Below, one piece after another: positions 25,856-33,764 of a stretch of 64,000 bases of DNA (position 1 is the first letter of the stretch; every line of letters starts with the position of its first letter). The stretch lies in the NCBI RefSeq assembly GCF_039526385.1, contig NZ_BAAAIX010000028.1, positions 124,001 to 188,000 on the forward strand. Direction: 5' to 3'. The DNA comes from Luteococcus peritonei. GTDB taxonomy: Bacteria; Actinomycetota; Actinomycetes; Propionibacteriales; Propionibacteriaceae. The notes under the pieces are model-generated. The model did not search any database. It had not been told where the DNA came from and worked only from the letters and a program-made list of their open reading frames with translations. The translations under genes and the position numbers were made by a program.

Positions 25856-26929
25856 TCAGTTCTTTTCCTTGCCGTCCGCCCGGTGCTCGTCCTCGTCCAG
25901 GACGGCCTTGAGCAGCGGCCAGAGCTGGTCGCCGTCGGGGGCGCGCACCTCCGGGGCCTTGTCCGGGCTCCAGGTGACGTCGTCGTCATCGGCCAGCACG
26001 GTGGTGGAGCCGTGGGCCAGCACCTGCTCGGTCATGGACAGCTCGCGCAGCGCGATGGCGCGCACCCGGTCGGGCTGCAGCTCGGCGAACTCGCCGTACA
26101 GGCTGGGGTCGTGCTGGCCGTCGTCGCCCACCAGCACCCAGCGGACATTGGGGAAGTCACGCGCCAGCTCGCGCAGCGAGGTGCGCTTGTGCTCCGGGCC
26201 GGAGCGGAACCAGCCGGTGTTGGTGGGGCCCCAGTCGGTGAGCAGCATGGCTCCCTGCGGGAAGTCGTGCCGGGCCAGGAAGCGCTTCAGGAAGGGGTAG
26301 GTGTTCCAGGCGCCGGTGGAGACGTAGATCACCGGGGCGCCCGGGTGCTCGGCGAGCATCCGCTGGTACATCCGGGCCATGCCGGGAACCGCGCGGCGGC
26401 CCTCCTCGGTGACCACGAAGGAGTTCCAGGCCGCGATGAACAGGCGCGGCAGCGAGGTGGAGATCACGGTGTCGTCCAGGTCGCTGACCAGACCGAAGGT
26501 CTCCTCGCTGGAGGAGACCAGCACCGGAAGCCGGGTGGTGGTGCCGTCCGGGGTGATCAGCTCGGCATGGTGCTCGCCCGGGGTGAGGCCGTCGATCTGC
26601 AGCCGCACGTCCAGATAGCCGGAGCGGTCGGTACGCACCTCCACCCGCGAGCCCGCCATCGACACGGAGACCTCGGCCCGCGGCACCGGGGCGCTCATGA
26701 AGTTGCGCCAACCGCGCTGACCCAGGAAGTTGTCGGCGGCCTGCCCCAGCTGGGTCTGCGGGTCGGAGGGGCGCAGCACCACGCGCGCCAGCACCCGGAT
26801 GTGGTCATTGGTTCCGTAGCCCATGTAGGGGATGACGCTCTCGCGCCAGCCGGAGGTGCGCAAGCGTGCATTGACCCGGTGCATGACGAATTCCTCGGCG
26901 CGGGCTCCCACGAAGGGCTTGGTGGACAT
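25856..26929 (-). CDS. App1 family (DUF2183) phosphatidate phosphatase-like protein
   Basis: 357 residues. An N-terminal beta-rich domain is followed by the App1 catalytic domain with the DxDxT motif SDLDDTVISTSLPRL near residues 162-176, YVSTGAWNTYPFLKRFL and LVGDDGQHDPSLY. This is the HAD-like arrangement of yeast App1, a Mg-dependent phosphatidate phosphatase. No signal peptide or membrane segment is visible, so it would act on lipid at the inner face of the membrane, or on another phosphate ester. The ATG at 26929 follows a leaderless TACAGT box. Confidence 0.85.
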   Translation of the reverse strand: MSTKPFVGARAEEFVMHRVNARLRTSGWRESVIPYMGYGTNDHIRVLARVVLRPSDPQTQLGQAADNFLGQRGWRNFMSAPVPRAEVSVSMAGSRVEVRTDRSGYLDVRLQIDGLTPGEHHAELITPDGTTTRLPVLVSSSEETFGLVSDLDDTVISTSLPRLFIAAWNSFVVTEEGRRAVPGMARMYQRMLAEHPGAPVIYVSTGAWNTYPFLKRFLARHDFPQGAMLLTDWGPTNTGWFRSGPEHKRTSLRELARDFPNVRWVLVGDDGQHDPSLYGEFAELQPDRVRAIALRELSMTEQVLAHGSTTVLADDDDVTWSPDKAPEVRAPDGDQLWPLLKAVLDEDEHRADGKEKN

Positions 26930-26935
26930 GCGATG

Positions 26936-26941
26936 ACTGTA
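26936..26941 (-). promoter_or_regulatory. -10 box of leaderless promoter for the App1 gene
   Basis: On the minus strand TACAGT, six bases, then ATG at 26929. It is divergent from the GTG at 26963, only 33 bases away. Confidence 0.45.
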
Positions 26942-26962
26942 GCGACATGGGAACATGGGCGG

Positions 26963-27556
26963 GTGAATCCGTCCTTCGTGCTGCCCACCGCCCTGCGCCA
27001 GGAGATCGACGCGTGCGGCTACTTCCCCGACTTCGTCGCCGAGTCAGTGGCGATGGCGCTGGGCGACGAGCAGGTCGACGCGCACCTGGTGCACCACGAG
27101 GCCACCTTCGCCAACGACGAGATCCACCGCCACCTGACCGTGCTGGTGGCCACGCCCACCCGCCTGCTCATCACCCACACCGACGACGGCCCCGCCACCG
27201 ATGGTCTCGGCCAGCCGGCCCCCACCGACCGTGCCGTCACCTCCAGCGAGGCGATGCCGCTGTCCAGCGTCGGCTCGGTGGCGCTGTCGCGGGTGGTGGC
27301 CAGTCCGGAGAGCCACCCTTCCGCCCCTGTGGTGGAGAGCTGGCTGACCATCGGCTGGGGCACCATGCGACGGCTCGACCTGGAGCCGGCCGGCTGCCAG
27401 GACCCCACCTGCGAGGCCGACCACGGCTACACCGGCACCCTGGTGGGCGACGACATCACCATCCGGATGAGCGAGGCTGCCGACGGGGCGCACAGCGTGC
27501 GTCGCCTGGTGGACTTCGCCACCGTCCTGCAGCACGCCACCGGACGCCGCCGATGA
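26963..27556 (+). CDS. Actinobacterial DUF5998-like protein
   Basis: 197 residues, soluble, no catalytic motif I can assign. HEATFANDEIHRHLTVLVATPTRLLITHTDD near residues 45-75 and GCQDPTCEADHGYTGTLVGDD near 153-173 are the most conserved-looking parts; the latter has two cysteines and a histidine that might bind a metal. I recall the family as DUF5998, usually placed directly before the alkaline-phosphatase-like gene, as here with an ATGA overlap. The GTG at 26963 leaves only 33 bases to the divergent App1 start. Confidence 0.65.
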   Translation: MNPSFVLPTALRQEIDACGYFPDFVAESVAMALGDEQVDAHLVHHEATFANDEIHRHLTVLVATPTRLLITHTDDGPATDGLGQPAPTDRAVTSSEAMPLSSVGSVALSRVVASPESHPSAPVVESWLTIGWGTMRRLDLEPAGCQDPTCEADHGYTGTLVGDDITIRMSEAADGAHSVRRLVDFATVLQHATGRRR

Positions 27557-28701
27557 GCGTCGCGCTCCCGGCTGACTGGGTGCTGCCCAGCTACGGCCGC
27601 TCCACCCTGTCGGACCTGTTGCCCTCGGTCGGCGCCCACCTGGGCGTTCCCGGCTGCACCGACGACCGGCTCGGCCTGCCCTCGGCCCGACGCTGGGTGG
27701 TGCTGCTGGTCGATGGCCTGGGCCACCAGCTGCTGCAGGCCGCCCTGGGCCAGACCGAGTACTTCGCCGAGGTCTTCGGCGACGCGCTGCGGCTGACCGC
27801 CGGGGTGCCCTCCACCACCGCCACCTCACTGACCTGCCTGGGCACCGGGCTGGTGCCCGGTGAGCACGGGATGGCCGGCTACAGCTTCCGCGCGCCGGGC
27901 GGGCGCCAGGCCATGAATGCCCTCACCTGGGAGGGTGGTCCGGAGGACGCCGAGGCCTTCCAACCCCGCGAGACCATGTTCGAGCGCGCCGTCGCCGCCG
28001 GTGTCGCGGTGACCACCATCGGCCCGGCCCGCTTCTCCGGCTCGGGGCTCACCACCGCGGCCCTGCGTGGGCCGCAGTTCTGGGCGGTCGACGAGCAGGA
28101 CGCCGAGGCCAGGATCCAGGCCGCGGTGCGCGCCTGCGACCGGGCGCCGCAGAGCCTCACCTATGTCTACGAGCGCAGCCTGGACCACACCGGTCATGGC
28201 AAGGGAGTGCGCTCCCAGGCCTGGCTCGACACCCTGGCCCGGGTGGACGCCTTCGCCGGCGCGCTGCGCGAGGCGCTGGCCGACGACGTCTGCCTGCTCG
28301 TCACCGGCGACCACGGCATGCTCGACGTGCCGCCGGAGCGCCATGTGCTGGTGGAGGACCACCCGGAGCTCGGCGCCGGAGTGGACCTGCTGGCCGGCGA
28401 GGGACGGCTGCGCCAGCTGTGGACCGACGCCCCCGAGGCCGTGGCGCGCCGCTGGCAGCAGCGGCTGGGGGAGCGGGCCGTGGTGCGGTTGCGCGACGAG
28501 GCCGTGGCCGAGGGCTGGTTCGGGCCGGTGGACCCCCGCGTCGAGCAGCACTTCGGCGACGTGCTGGTGGCCCTGCGCGAGGACTGGGCCGTGATGACCC
28601 GGGCCCTGCCGCGGGAGCTGGGACTGGTGGGCCAGCACGGCTCGCTGACGTCCGCGGAGATGGTGGTGCCGCTGCTGGTGGACCACCCGGCGAGCTGGTG
28701 A
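27553..28701 (+). CDS. Alkaline phosphatase superfamily / nucleotide pyrophosphatase-like protein
   Basis: 382 residues. VLLVDGLGHQLL near residues 56-67 is the first metal-site aspartate, GVPSTTATSLTCLGTGLVPGEHGM carries the nucleophile threonine and the histidine, LDHTGHGKG and VTGDHGMLDV complete the two-metal site. These are type I phosphodiesterase/nucleotide pyrophosphatase features; the substrate is unknown. No signal peptide is seen, so the enzyme is probably cytoplasmic. Its ATG overlaps the stop of the DUF5998 gene (ATGA) and the thymidine kinase gene follows within 7 bases, so the three form an operon. Confidence 0.85.
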   Translation: MSVALPADWVLPSYGRSTLSDLLPSVGAHLGVPGCTDDRLGLPSARRWVVLLVDGLGHQLLQAALGQTEYFAEVFGDALRLTAGVPSTTATSLTCLGTGLVPGEHGMAGYSFRAPGGRQAMNALTWEGGPEDAEAFQPRETMFERAVAAGVAVTTIGPARFSGSGLTTAALRGPQFWAVDEQDAEARIQAAVRACDRAPQSLTYVYERSLDHTGHGKGVRSQAWLDTLARVDAFAGALREALADDVCLLVTGDHGMLDVPPERHVLVEDHPELGAGVDLLAGEGRLRQLWTDAPEAVARRWQQRLGERAVVRLRDEAVAEGWFGPVDPRVEQHFGDVLVALREDWAVMTRALPRELGLVGQHGSLTSAEMVVPLLVDHPASW

Positions 28702-28708
28702 GGTGACG

Positions 28709-29362
28709 ATGGCGGAACTGGTCTTCTTCACAGGACCGATGGACTGCGGCAAGTCCACCCTGGCCCTGCAGATGGACTACACCCAGAGCTCGCACGGCCG
28801 CGCGGGGCAGCTCTTCACCCGTTTCGACCGGGCCGGCGAGGCGGTCATCACCAGCCGGATCGGCCTGTCGCGGGCGGCCACCGAGGTGGACGACGACTTC
28901 AGCTTCTGGGAGCACGTCGTGGCCCTGCTCACCACCGGCCGCAAGCTGGACTACATCATCTGTGACGAGACCCAGTTCTTCGTCGCCAGCCAGATCGACG
29001 ACCTGGCGCGGATCGTCGACGAGCTGGGCATCGACGTCTTCGCCTTCGGCATCCTGTCCGACTTCCGCACCGAGATGTTCCCCGGCTCCAAGCGGCTGGT
29101 GGAGCTGGCTGACCGGGTGGAGATGCTGCAGGTGCAGCCGCTGTGCTGGTGCGGCCAGCGCGCCACCCACAATGCCCGCGTGGTGGACGGCGTGATGGTG
29201 GTGGAGGGCTCCCAGGTGGTGGTCGGCGACGTCGCCGGTGCCGACCAGGAGCTGGCCCTCACCGTGCGCTACGAGGTGCTCTGCCGCAAGCACCACCGCC
29301 AGCAGCTGACCAAGGCACGCTCCGGCGCCGAGCCCAGCCCCGAGCCCCTGCCCTTCGACTAG
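28709..29362 (+). CDS. tdk: Thymidine kinase
   Basis: 217 residues, type II thymidine kinase that phosphorylates thymidine in the salvage pathway. The P-loop reads GPMDCGKST (usual consensus GPMFSGKT), the catalytic glutamate is in ICDETQFF, and the C-terminal lasso has CWCGQRATHNARV with a further LCRKHH for zinc. It sits 7 bases after the phosphatase-like gene. GGTGAGG ahead of the ATG at 28709 favours this start over the GTG two codons earlier. Confidence 0.88.
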   Translation: MAELVFFTGPMDCGKSTLALQMDYTQSSHGRAGQLFTRFDRAGEAVITSRIGLSRAATEVDDDFSFWEHVVALLTTGRKLDYIICDETQFFVASQIDDLARIVDELGIDVFAFGILSDFRTEMFPGSKRLVELADRVEMLQVQPLCWCGQRATHNARVVDGVMVVEGSQVVVGDVAGADQELALTVRYEVLCRKHHRQQLTKARSGAEPSPEPLPFD

Positions 29363-29388
29363 ACCTGCCCTTCGACCAGGAGATGCCC

Positions 29389-30222
29389 ATGGAGCCGCTG
29401 CTGCAGGCCGACCAGCTCGTCGAGCTGCTGGACCGCCAGGATCTCGTGCTGATCGACGTGCGCTACCGGCTGGGCAGCCCGGGCTGGGGTCGGGAGCAGT
29501 ACCTGGCCGGGCACCTGCCCGGGGCGGTCTTCGTGGACGTCGACGAGGAGCTGTCGGCCCCGGTGGCCGCCGACCGTGTGGGCGGGCGCCACCCGTTGCC
29601 CGCGCACGCCGACTTCCAGGCCAGCATGCGCCGCTGCGGTGTCCGGACCGACTCCCACGTGGTGGTCTGCGACCAGGCCAACTCGCTGGCCGCCGCCCGC
29701 CTGTGGTGGCTGCTGCGCCACCACGGCCACGAGCGGGTGCAGGTGCTCGACGGCGGGGTGGAGGCCTGGCGCGCGGCCGGGGGAGAGCTCACCACCGAGC
29801 TCCCGGCCCCCGAGACGGGAGACGTCGTCGCGCAGCCGGGGCGGCTCCCGCTGGCCACGGCCGACGAGCTGCCCGGCCTGATGGAGCAGGGCAGGCATGT
29901 AGTGGACGTGCGCGCCGCGGAGCGCTTCCGCGGCGAGAGTGAGCCGATCGACCCGGTGGCCGGCCACATCCCCGGAGCGCTCAACCTGCCCGCCACCACC
30001 CTGCAGCAGTCCGACGGCCGCTTCCTGCCGCCCGGTGAGCTGCGCCAGCGCCTGGAGGTGCTGCGGCCCGGCGACGTCACCAGCTGCGGCTCCGGGCTCA
30101 CCGCGAGCCAGGTGCAGCTCGGCGCTGCGGCGGCCGGGATCGGCGGCCTCGTGCTCTACGCGGGCTCGTGGTCGGACTGGGTCAGTGACCCCACCCGGCC
30201 GGTGGCCCTGGGAGAGCAATGA
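29389..30222 (+). CDS. sseA: 3-mercaptopyruvate/thiosulfate sulfurtransferase (tandem rhodanese)
   Basis: 277 residues made of two rhodanese domains. The first (to about residue 130) lacks the cysteine at its loop, reading VVCDQANSLAA. The second has the active-site loop SCGSGLTASQ; CGSG(V/L)TA is typical of mercaptopyruvate sulfurtransferases rather than of CRKGVT thiosulfate types. It transfers sulfur to cyanide or thiols in the cytoplasm. AGGAG is 6 bases before the ATG at 29389, so this is preferred to the ATG at 29383. It is 26 bases after thymidine kinase, probably the same operon. Confidence 0.88.
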   Translation: MEPLLQADQLVELLDRQDLVLIDVRYRLGSPGWGREQYLAGHLPGAVFVDVDEELSAPVAADRVGGRHPLPAHADFQASMRRCGVRTDSHVVVCDQANSLAAARLWWLLRHHGHERVQVLDGGVEAWRAAGGELTTELPAPETGDVVAQPGRLPLATADELPGLMEQGRHVVDVRAAERFRGESEPIDPVAGHIPGALNLPATTLQQSDGRFLPPGELRQRLEVLRPGDVTSCGSGLTASQVQLGAAAAGIGGLVLYAGSWSDWVSDPTRPVALGEQ

Positions 30223-30353
30223 TTAGTCTGGTACTTCCAGTGTCAATTCACCGCCCCAACTGTGACAAATGAGCGGTACGGGTGGAAGATGGAACGCGAC
30301 GTGACCCACCTCGGTGGCATGCCCACGTCCAGCAATCGAGAAAGGACGACAGC

Positions 30354-33119
30354 GTGATCCCACGCGAGGACCCCGGGCCGATCATCAACGGCCTGCCGAC
30401 CAACCTGCCGGACACGGATCCGGAGGAGACCTCCGAGTGGCTCGAGTCCCTCGACGGCATCATCGACGCCGAGGGCCGCAACCGTGCCCGCTACGTGATG
30501 CTGAAGCTGCTGGAGCGCTCCCGTGAGCGTCAGATCGGCGTCCCGTCGCTGACCAGCACCGACTACGTGAACACCATCCCGCCGTCGAAGGAGCCCGCCT
30601 ACCCGGGCGACGAGCAGCTGGAGCGCGGCTACCGCCGCCTGCTGCGCTGGAATGCGGCCATGATGGTGCACCGCGCCCAGCGTCCCGGCATCGGCGTCGG
30701 TGGCCACATCGCCTCCTATGCCTCCGCGGCCACCCTCTACGAGGTGGGCCTGAACCACTTCTGGCGCGGCCAGGACCACCCCGGTGGCGGCGACCAGGTC
30801 TTCTTCCAGGGCCATGCCTCGCCCGGCATGTACGCCCGCGCCTTCCTCGAGGGTCGCCTCGACGAGACCGACCTGGACGGCTTCCGCCAGGAGAAGAGCC
30901 ACGTCGTCGACGGCACAATCCGCGCGCTGCCCTCCTACCCGCACCCGCGCCAGCTGCCCGACTTCTGGCAGTTCCCGACCGTGAGCATGGGCCTGGGCCC
31001 GATGAACGCGATCTACCAGGCGCAGTTCAACCGCTACCTGCACAACCGCGGCATCAAGGACACCTCGCAGCAGCACGTCTGGGCCTTCCTGGGCGACGGC
31101 GAGATGGACGAGGTCGAGTCGCGCGGTGCGCTGCAGTGGGCCGCGAACGAGGAGCTCGACAACCTCACCTTCGTGGTCAACTGCAACCTGCAGCGCCTGG
31201 ACGGTCCGGTGCGCGGCAACGGCAAGATCATGCAGGAGCTGGAGGCCTTCTTCCGCGGCGCCGGCTGGAATGTCATCAAGGTGGTCTGGGGCCGTGGCTG
31301 GGACCCGCTGCTGGCCAACGACACCGACGGCGCCCTCGTCAACCTGATGAACCAGACCCCTGACGGCGACTACCAGACCTTCAAGGCCAATGACGGTGCC
31401 TACGTGCGCGAGCACTTCTTCAACAAGGACCCGCGCACCGCGGCCATGGTGAAGGACTGGAGCGACGAGGAGATCTGGAACCTCAAGCGCGGCGGCCACG
31501 ACTACCAGAAGGTCTACGCGGCCTACAAGAGCGCCACCGAGTTCACCGGCGCCCCCACCGTGATCCTGGCCCAGACCATCAAGGGCTACTTCCTGGGCAC
31601 CCACTTCGCGGGCCGCAATGCGACCCACCAGATGAAGAAGATGGCCCTGGACGACCTCAAGGGCTTCCGCGACCGCCTGCAGATGCCGGTCACGGACAAG
31701 GAGCTGGAGGAGAACCCCTACCAGCCGCCGTACATCAACCCCGGTCCCGAGGACGAGCGCATCAAGTACATGATGGAGCGTCGTCGCGAGCTGGGCGGCT
31801 TCGTGCCGGAGCGCCGCACGAAGGTCTCCAAGGCCATCAAGCTGCCTGAGGACAAGGCCTACGACGGCGTCAAGAAGGGTTCGGGCAACCAGCAGATCGC
31901 CACCACGATGGCCTTCGTGCGCCTGCTCAAGGACATGATGCGCGACAAGGAGTTCGCTCCCCACGTCGTGCCGATCATCCCCGACGAGGCCCGCACCTTC
32001 GGCATGGACTCGTTCTTCCCGACGATCAAGATCTACAACCCGCACGGGCAGAACTACACGCCGGTGGACCACGAGCTGATGCTCAGCTACCGCGAGGCGA
32101 AGAACGGCCAGATCCTGCACCTGGGCATCAACGAGGCCGGCTCGATGGCCGCCTTCACGGCCGCCGCCACCTCGTACTCCACCCACGGCGTACCGATGGT
32201 GCCGATCTACATCTTCTACTCGATGTTCGGCTTCCAGCGCACCGGCGACTCCATGTGGGCAGTGGCCGACCAGCTCGGTCGCGGCTTCCTGGTGGGCGCC
32301 ACCGCGGGCCGCACCACGCTGACCGGTGAGGGCACCCAGCACATGGACGGGCACAGCCCGCTGCTGGCAGCCACCAACCCGGCGGTGGTGAGCTACGACC
32401 CGGCCTATGCCTACGAGATCGCGCACATCGTCAAGAACGGCCTGGAGCGGATGTACGGCGAGAAGGCCGAGGACGTCATCTACTACCTGACCGTCTACAA
32501 CGAGCCGATCGTGATGCCCAAGCAGCCCGAGAACGTGGACGCCGAGGGCATCGTCAAGGGCATGTACCTGCTGCAGGAGGGCAGCTTCGAGGGAGTCGGC
32601 GAGGATGCCCGCCGCGCCCAGCTGCTGGCCTCCGGCGTCGGTGTCCCGTGGGCCCTGGAGGCCCAGGAGCTGCTGAAGCAGGACTTCGGCGTGGTGGCCG
32701 ACGTGTGGAGCGTCACCAGCTGGGGCGAGCTGCGTCGCGACGGCCTGGCCTGCGACGAGCACAACTTCCTGCACCCGCAGGAGGAGCGGAAGGTGGCCTA
32801 TGTCACCCAGAAGCTCGCCGACCGCCCCGGCCCCGTGGTCGCCACCAGCGACTACATGCGCGCGGTGCAGGACCAGATCCGCGAGTGGGTGCCCGGTGAC
32901 TACGCCACCCTGGGTGCCGACGGCTTCGGCTTCTCCGACACCCGCCAGGCTGCCCGTCGCTTCTTCCACATCGACGGCCCCTCCATGGTGGTGCGCACCC
33001 TGCAGGTGCTGGCCGACCGTGGTGAGGTGCCCGCCGAGTGGCCGCTGCAGGCTGCCGAGAAGTACAACCTGCTGGACGTCACCGCGGGAACCTCCGGCAA
33101 TGCCGGCGGCGACGCCTGA
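30354..33119 (+). CDS. aceE: Pyruvate dehydrogenase E1 component, homodimeric AceE type
   Basis: 921 residues, the full length of the single-chain E1, which decarboxylates pyruvate with thiamine diphosphate and hands the acetyl group to E2 in the pyruvate dehydrogenase complex. Visible are the N-terminal HIASYASAATLYEVGLNHFW, the ThDP motif GDGEMDEVESRGAL...NCNLQRLDGPVRGN, and in the middle domain IPDEARTFGMDS. The GTG at 30354 is chosen because AAAGGA lies 8 bases upstream; an ATG further up has none. The 131 bases before it contain no identifiable -35/-10 pair. A strong terminator follows. Confidence 0.95.
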   Translation: MIPREDPGPIINGLPTNLPDTDPEETSEWLESLDGIIDAEGRNRARYVMLKLLERSRERQIGVPSLTSTDYVNTIPPSKEPAYPGDEQLERGYRRLLRWNAAMMVHRAQRPGIGVGGHIASYASAATLYEVGLNHFWRGQDHPGGGDQVFFQGHASPGMYARAFLEGRLDETDLDGFRQEKSHVVDGTIRALPSYPHPRQLPDFWQFPTVSMGLGPMNAIYQAQFNRYLHNRGIKDTSQQHVWAFLGDGEMDEVESRGALQWAANEELDNLTFVVNCNLQRLDGPVRGNGKIMQELEAFFRGAGWNVIKVVWGRGWDPLLANDTDGALVNLMNQTPDGDYQTFKANDGAYVREHFFNKDPRTAAMVKDWSDEEIWNLKRGGHDYQKVYAAYKSATEFTGAPTVILAQTIKGYFLGTHFAGRNATHQMKKMALDDLKGFRDRLQMPVTDKELEENPYQPPYINPGPEDERIKYMMERRRELGGFVPERRTKVSKAIKLPEDKAYDGVKKGSGNQQIATTMAFVRLLKDMMRDKEFAPHVVPIIPDEARTFGMDSFFPTIKIYNPHGQNYTPVDHELMLSYREAKNGQILHLGINEAGSMAAFTAAATSYSTHGVPMVPIYIFYSMFGFQRTGDSMWAVADQLGRGFLVGATAGRTTLTGEGTQHMDGHSPLLAATNPAVVSYDPAYAYEIAHIVKNGLERMYGEKAEDVIYYLTVYNEPIVMPKQPENVDAEGIVKGMYLLQEGSFEGVGEDARRAQLLASGVGVPWALEAQELLKQDFGVVADVWSVTSWGELRRDGLACDEHNFLHPQEERKVAYVTQKLADRPGPVVATSDYMRAVQDQIREWVPGDYATLGADGFGFSDTRQAARRFFHIDGPSMVVRTLQVLADRGEVPAEWPLQAAEKYNLLDVTAGTSGNAGGDA

Positions 33120-33133
33120 TCCAGACCCGGCAC

Positions 33134-33168
33134 GCGGCGCCCGTCCCCTTCGTGGGGGCGGGCGCCGC
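33134..33168 (+). terminator. Intrinsic terminator after aceE
   Basis: A 15-bp stem with one wobble pair and a TTCGT loop, followed by TGTCTTT, the most classical terminator in the window. Confidence 0.8.
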
Positions 33169-33287
33169 TGTCTTTGGGCCATTTCCCGCCATGCCGTGTG
33201 GCACCCGTGCGCGGCGATCTGGCAGGCTTGTTGTCAACGATCGGCCGCACACGGTGTGCGTCCAGGCAGCGAAAGTGGGAAAAGACG

Positions 33288-33722
33288 GTGGTAACGGCGG
33301 CTCAGCCGGAGCGCAAGGAGACCTCGAGCATTGCTCCGATGGCTCTGTCCGAGGCAATGGTGGTCCAGGAGATCGGGTGGGACACCGATGTCGACGAGGA
33401 CCTGCGCAACCAGGTGATGGACGCCATCGATGCCGACCTCATCGAGGACGCGCTGGAGGCCGTGGACATGGTGCTGCTGTGGTGGCGCTCCGACGACGGC
33501 GACGTGGTCGACGGCCTGGTGGACTCGCTCACCGACCTGTCCGACACCGGCGTGATCTGGCTGCTCACCCCCAAGGTGGGTCGCGAGGGCTACATCGAGC
33601 CGGCCGACCTCGCCGAGGGCGTGCAGACCGCCGGCCTGGCCCAGACCACCATCGCCAACCTGGCCGCCGACTGGCAGGGCATCAAGCTGGTGCGCCCGAA
33701 GGGCAGCGTCAAGGTCAAGTGA
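33288..33722 (+). CDS. DUF3052 family protein
   Basis: 144 residues, soluble, rich in acidic residues and tryptophan (MVVQEIGWDTDVDEDLRN near residue 23 and VLLWWRSDDGDVVDGLVD near 59). This matches the actinobacterial DUF3052 family, which is usually found just downstream of aceE, as here; no function is known. The gene is separated from aceE by a terminator and so has its own promoter. GGGAAAAGAC precedes the GTG at 33288. Convergent with the ABC exporter gene. Confidence 0.8.
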   Translation: MVTAAQPERKETSSIAPMALSEAMVVQEIGWDTDVDEDLRNQVMDAIDADLIEDALEAVDMVLLWWRSDDGDVVDGLVDSLTDLSDTGVIWLLTPKVGREGYIEPADLAEGVQTAGLAQTTIANLAADWQGIKLVRPKGSVKVK

Positions 33723-33723
33723 A

Positions 33724-33762
33724 CCCACCCCCGCCCCGCGGCTGCGGGGACGGCGAGGTGGG
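33724..33762. terminator. Bidirectional hairpin between DUF3052 and the ABC exporter gene
   Basis: Nested arms CCCACC...GGTGGG and CCCCGC...GCGGGG fill nearly all of the 42-base gap between the two converging stops. Confidence 0.6.
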
Positions 33763-33764
33763 CC

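Noticed and set aside
30243..33182. 979-residue open frame antisense to aceE
   Set aside because: Same shadow pattern; aceE is fully conserved on the plus strand.
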